DNA of 64,000 nt from Mycobacterium scrofulaceum. Its GTDB lineage: Bacteria; Actinomycetota; Actinomycetes; Mycobacteriales; Mycobacteriaceae. The translations under genes and the position numbers were made by a program. The notes under the pieces are model-generated. The model saw only the letters and a program-made list of their open reading frames with translations, was not told the origin of the DNA and did not search any database. This document shows positions 62,582-64,000 of this stretch, piece by piece; the stretch's first letter is position 1, and every line of letters starts with the position of its first letter. The stretch lies in NCBI RefSeq assembly GCF_001667885.1, contig NZ_LZJW01000164.1, positions 1 through 64,000 of the forward strand, written 5' to 3'.

Positions 62582-64000
62582 TGCCACCGCACCCGCTCAG
62601 TCAACGCATCGCCGATGTCCTCGGTCTGCGGCCAGAAGCGCACGCCATCGAGTATGAGGGCCAATGGATCTCCTGGGCCGGGGTCGGCGCCATGGCGCAG
62701 CGCATCGCCTGTCTCGTCGCCGAGCGTGGGCCCGATGTCGGTATCCTGCTGCGCAACCGGCCCGGGCAGGTGGCCGCGTTTCTCGGCGTGCTGCTGGCCG
62801 GCGGAACGGTCGTCGTCATCAACCCGGCTCGCGGCGACGAGCGCACCAAGGCCGACGTCGCCGGACTGCGGCTGCCCCTGATCATCGGGGAACGCGGCGA
62901 TCTGACGACACTGCTGCCGCCGACGACCGGCGCCAGCACTGTGGCGATTGCGGGCCGGTTGGACGACGGCCCGGCCGGCCGCTCGGCGACTCCCCGGGCA
63001 CCCGGTGTCCACCCGCGGACCGGGGTCGCGGTGCGAATGTTGACCAGCGGCACGACGGGTCCGCCCAAAAGGATCGACCTCGGCTACGACATGCTGGCGC
63101 GCAGCGTGATGGGCGCCGATCCCCACCGCGCCCCGGCGCCCACCGAACTCCGTCGCGGCGTCGCGATCGTCAACTCCCCACTGGTGCACATCGGCGGGGT
63201 GTTCCGCGTGCTGCAATGCATCGCCGACGCACGACCATTCGCGCTGCTCGAACGTTTCGAGCTGAAAGCCTGGGCCGACGCGGTGCGCAGGCACCGGCCG
63301 CGCACTGTATCGCTGGTACCCGCGGCCCTGCGCACGGTGTTGCACTCGGACCTGCCGCGGGCCGATCTGGAGAGCATCCGCGCCGTGACCTGCGGCACGG
63401 CCCCACTGACGGCCGACGACGCCGACGCCTTCACCGCCAAATACGGCATCCCCGTTTTGACGTCCTACGCGGCAACGGAATTCGGTGGTGGCGTCGCCGG
63501 TTGGACCCTGCCGGATCACCAACGCTATTGGGCCGCCAAACGCGGCAGCGTCGGCCGCGCCAACCCCGGTGCGCAGCTGCGGGTGGTCGCGGACGACGGC
63601 ACGCCGCTGGGGGCCGACGCGGTCGGTCTGCTCGAGGTCAAGCCGGGCCAACTGGGGCCGTCGGCCGAATGGATGCGGACCACCGACATGGCGCGCATCG
63701 ACGCGGACGGCTTTCTGTGGATCGTCGGGCGGGCCGACCAGGCGATCATCCGCGGTGGGTTCAAGGTGATGCCCGACGACGTTCGCACCGCCCTGGAGAG
63801 CCACCCCGCGGTGGCGGGTGCGGCGGTGGTCGGCCGGCCCGACCAGCGTCTCGGCGCGACGCCGATCGCCATGGTGGAGCTGCGTCGGCCCGCCTCCGTC
63901 GACTCCGACGCGCTGGTGGAATACCTCGGAACACGGTTGGCGCGCTACGAGATTCCCACCGAGATCGCGATCGTCGACACCATCCCGCGGACACCGTCGG
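62581..64000 (+). CDS. AMP-dependent acyl-CoA synthetase, C-terminus cut by window edge
   Basis: 473 residues visible. MLTSGTTGPPKR P-loop (A3), SYAATEFGGG (A5), TTDMARIDADGFLWIVGRADQAIIRGG (A7-A8) are clear. The final Lys-containing A10 block lies beyond the edge (IPRTPS is the last visible residue run). It activates an acid for the preceding crotonases. Confidence 0.9.
   Translation, partial: MPPHPLSQRIADVLGLRPEAHAIEYEGQWISWAGVGAMAQRIACLVAERGPDVGILLRNRPGQVAAFLGVLLAGGTVVVINPARGDERTKADVAGLRLPLIIGERGDLTTLLPPTTGASTVAIAGRLDDGPAGRSATPRAPGVHPRTGVAVRMLTSGTTGPPKRIDLGYDMLARSVMGADPHRAPAPTELRRGVAIVNSPLVHIGGVFRVLQCIADARPFALLERFELKAWADAVRRHRPRTVSLVPAALRTVLHSDLPRADLESIRAVTCGTAPLTADDADAFTAKYGIPVLTSYAATEFGGGVAGWTLPDHQRYWAAKRGSVGRANPGAQLRVVADDGTPLGADAVGLLEVKPGQLGPSAEWMRTTDMARIDADGFLWIVGRADQAIIRGGFKVMPDDVRTALESHPAVAGAAVVGRPDQRLGATPIAMVELRRPASVDSDALVEYLGTRLARYEIPTEIAIVDTIPRTPS

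Noticed and set aside
63304..63322. ACTGTATCGCTGGTACC resembling the 19-bp palindrome
   Set aside because: Lies inside the ligand-activating enzyme gene and lacks the first T and the final GTA spacing.
1..64000. Search for CRISPR arrays, tRNA/rRNA genes, transposases, phage genes
   Set aside because: No repeat-spacer arrays, no clover-leaf-like sequences noticed and no transposase or integrase motifs among the readable proteins.

Overview
The window looks like chromosomal DNA of a non-tuberculous Mycobacterium, probably close to the M. avium complex. The signs are high GC in all frames, GTG/TTG starts, many ATGA start/stop overlaps, F420-dependent LLM oxidoreductases, an NDMA-type alcohol dehydrogenase, paired acyl-CoA dehydrogenases, FadD ligases, many TetR regulators, a microaggregate-binding-type small protein and a four-domain PAS/SpoIIE/HATPase/STAS regulator of the Rv1364c type. 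The species is inferred from content only.

Layout. 1-6608: a Rieske oxygenase operon (with an unknown small protein and an amidohydrolase) divergent from an aldehyde dehydrogenase, then a small exported protein, a TetR regulator fused to a hotdog thioesterase domain, and an amidohydrolase. 6613-12163: housekeeping or stress genes, namely a DUF421 membrane protein, a cytochrome b/molybdopterin membrane oxidoreductase operon with a SigF-like promoter, and the multidomain sigma-factor regulator. 12160-22319: an acyl-CoA dehydrogenase pair, a pseudo-esterase, an amidohydrolase pair with a Rieske ferredoxin, a divergent P450/alcohol dehydrogenase operon, a gene-decay scar, an SDR and a VOC protein. 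22388-26495: a TetR / degenerate ABC ATPase / YhgE-like operon and an SDR. 26620-37176: P450 + LLM divergent from a carboxyltransferase, then LLM/SnoaL/hydrolase divergent from a KshA-like Rieske, isochorismatase-fold, hotdog and FadD operon. 37322-45400: a block of hydrolases, AraC/GlxA-type regulators and a beta-hydroxyacid dehydrogenase. 45466-64000: P450 + CoA transferase, a six-gene ACAD/FadD/amidohydrolase/ECH operon, a DapA-like aldolase, an SDR, a TetR regulator, and crotonase/thioesterase/ligase genes running off the right edge.

How the parts fit. Most genes encode activation (FadD, CoA transferase), oxygenation (three P450s, two Rieske oxygenases), dehydrogenation (ADH, SDRs, ACAD pairs), hydration or ring/chain cleavage (crotonases, amidohydrolase_2 proteins, aldolase) and CoA release (hotdog proteins). 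This is the enzyme set of a CoA-dependent catabolic pathway for a cyclic or branched hydrophobic substrate, which the sequence does not identify.

The most notable observation is a 19-bp palindrome, consensus TACTGTA-N5-TNACRGTA, found at seven promoter positions (18323, 28886, 33248, 45466, 54964, 57456, 60116). Each lies upstream of a catabolic operon, mostly between divergent ones. One lies in front of the TetR gene at 57606, which is therefore the likely master repressor of a local regulon. A second, different 19-bp site (GTGGTAA-N5-TTACCAC) at 5347 and a half-conserved copy at 4137 flank the TetR-thioesterase fusion gene. Several proteins (14630, 16886, 24295, 34278) have lost hallmark catalytic residues, so pseudo-enzymes recur in this locus.
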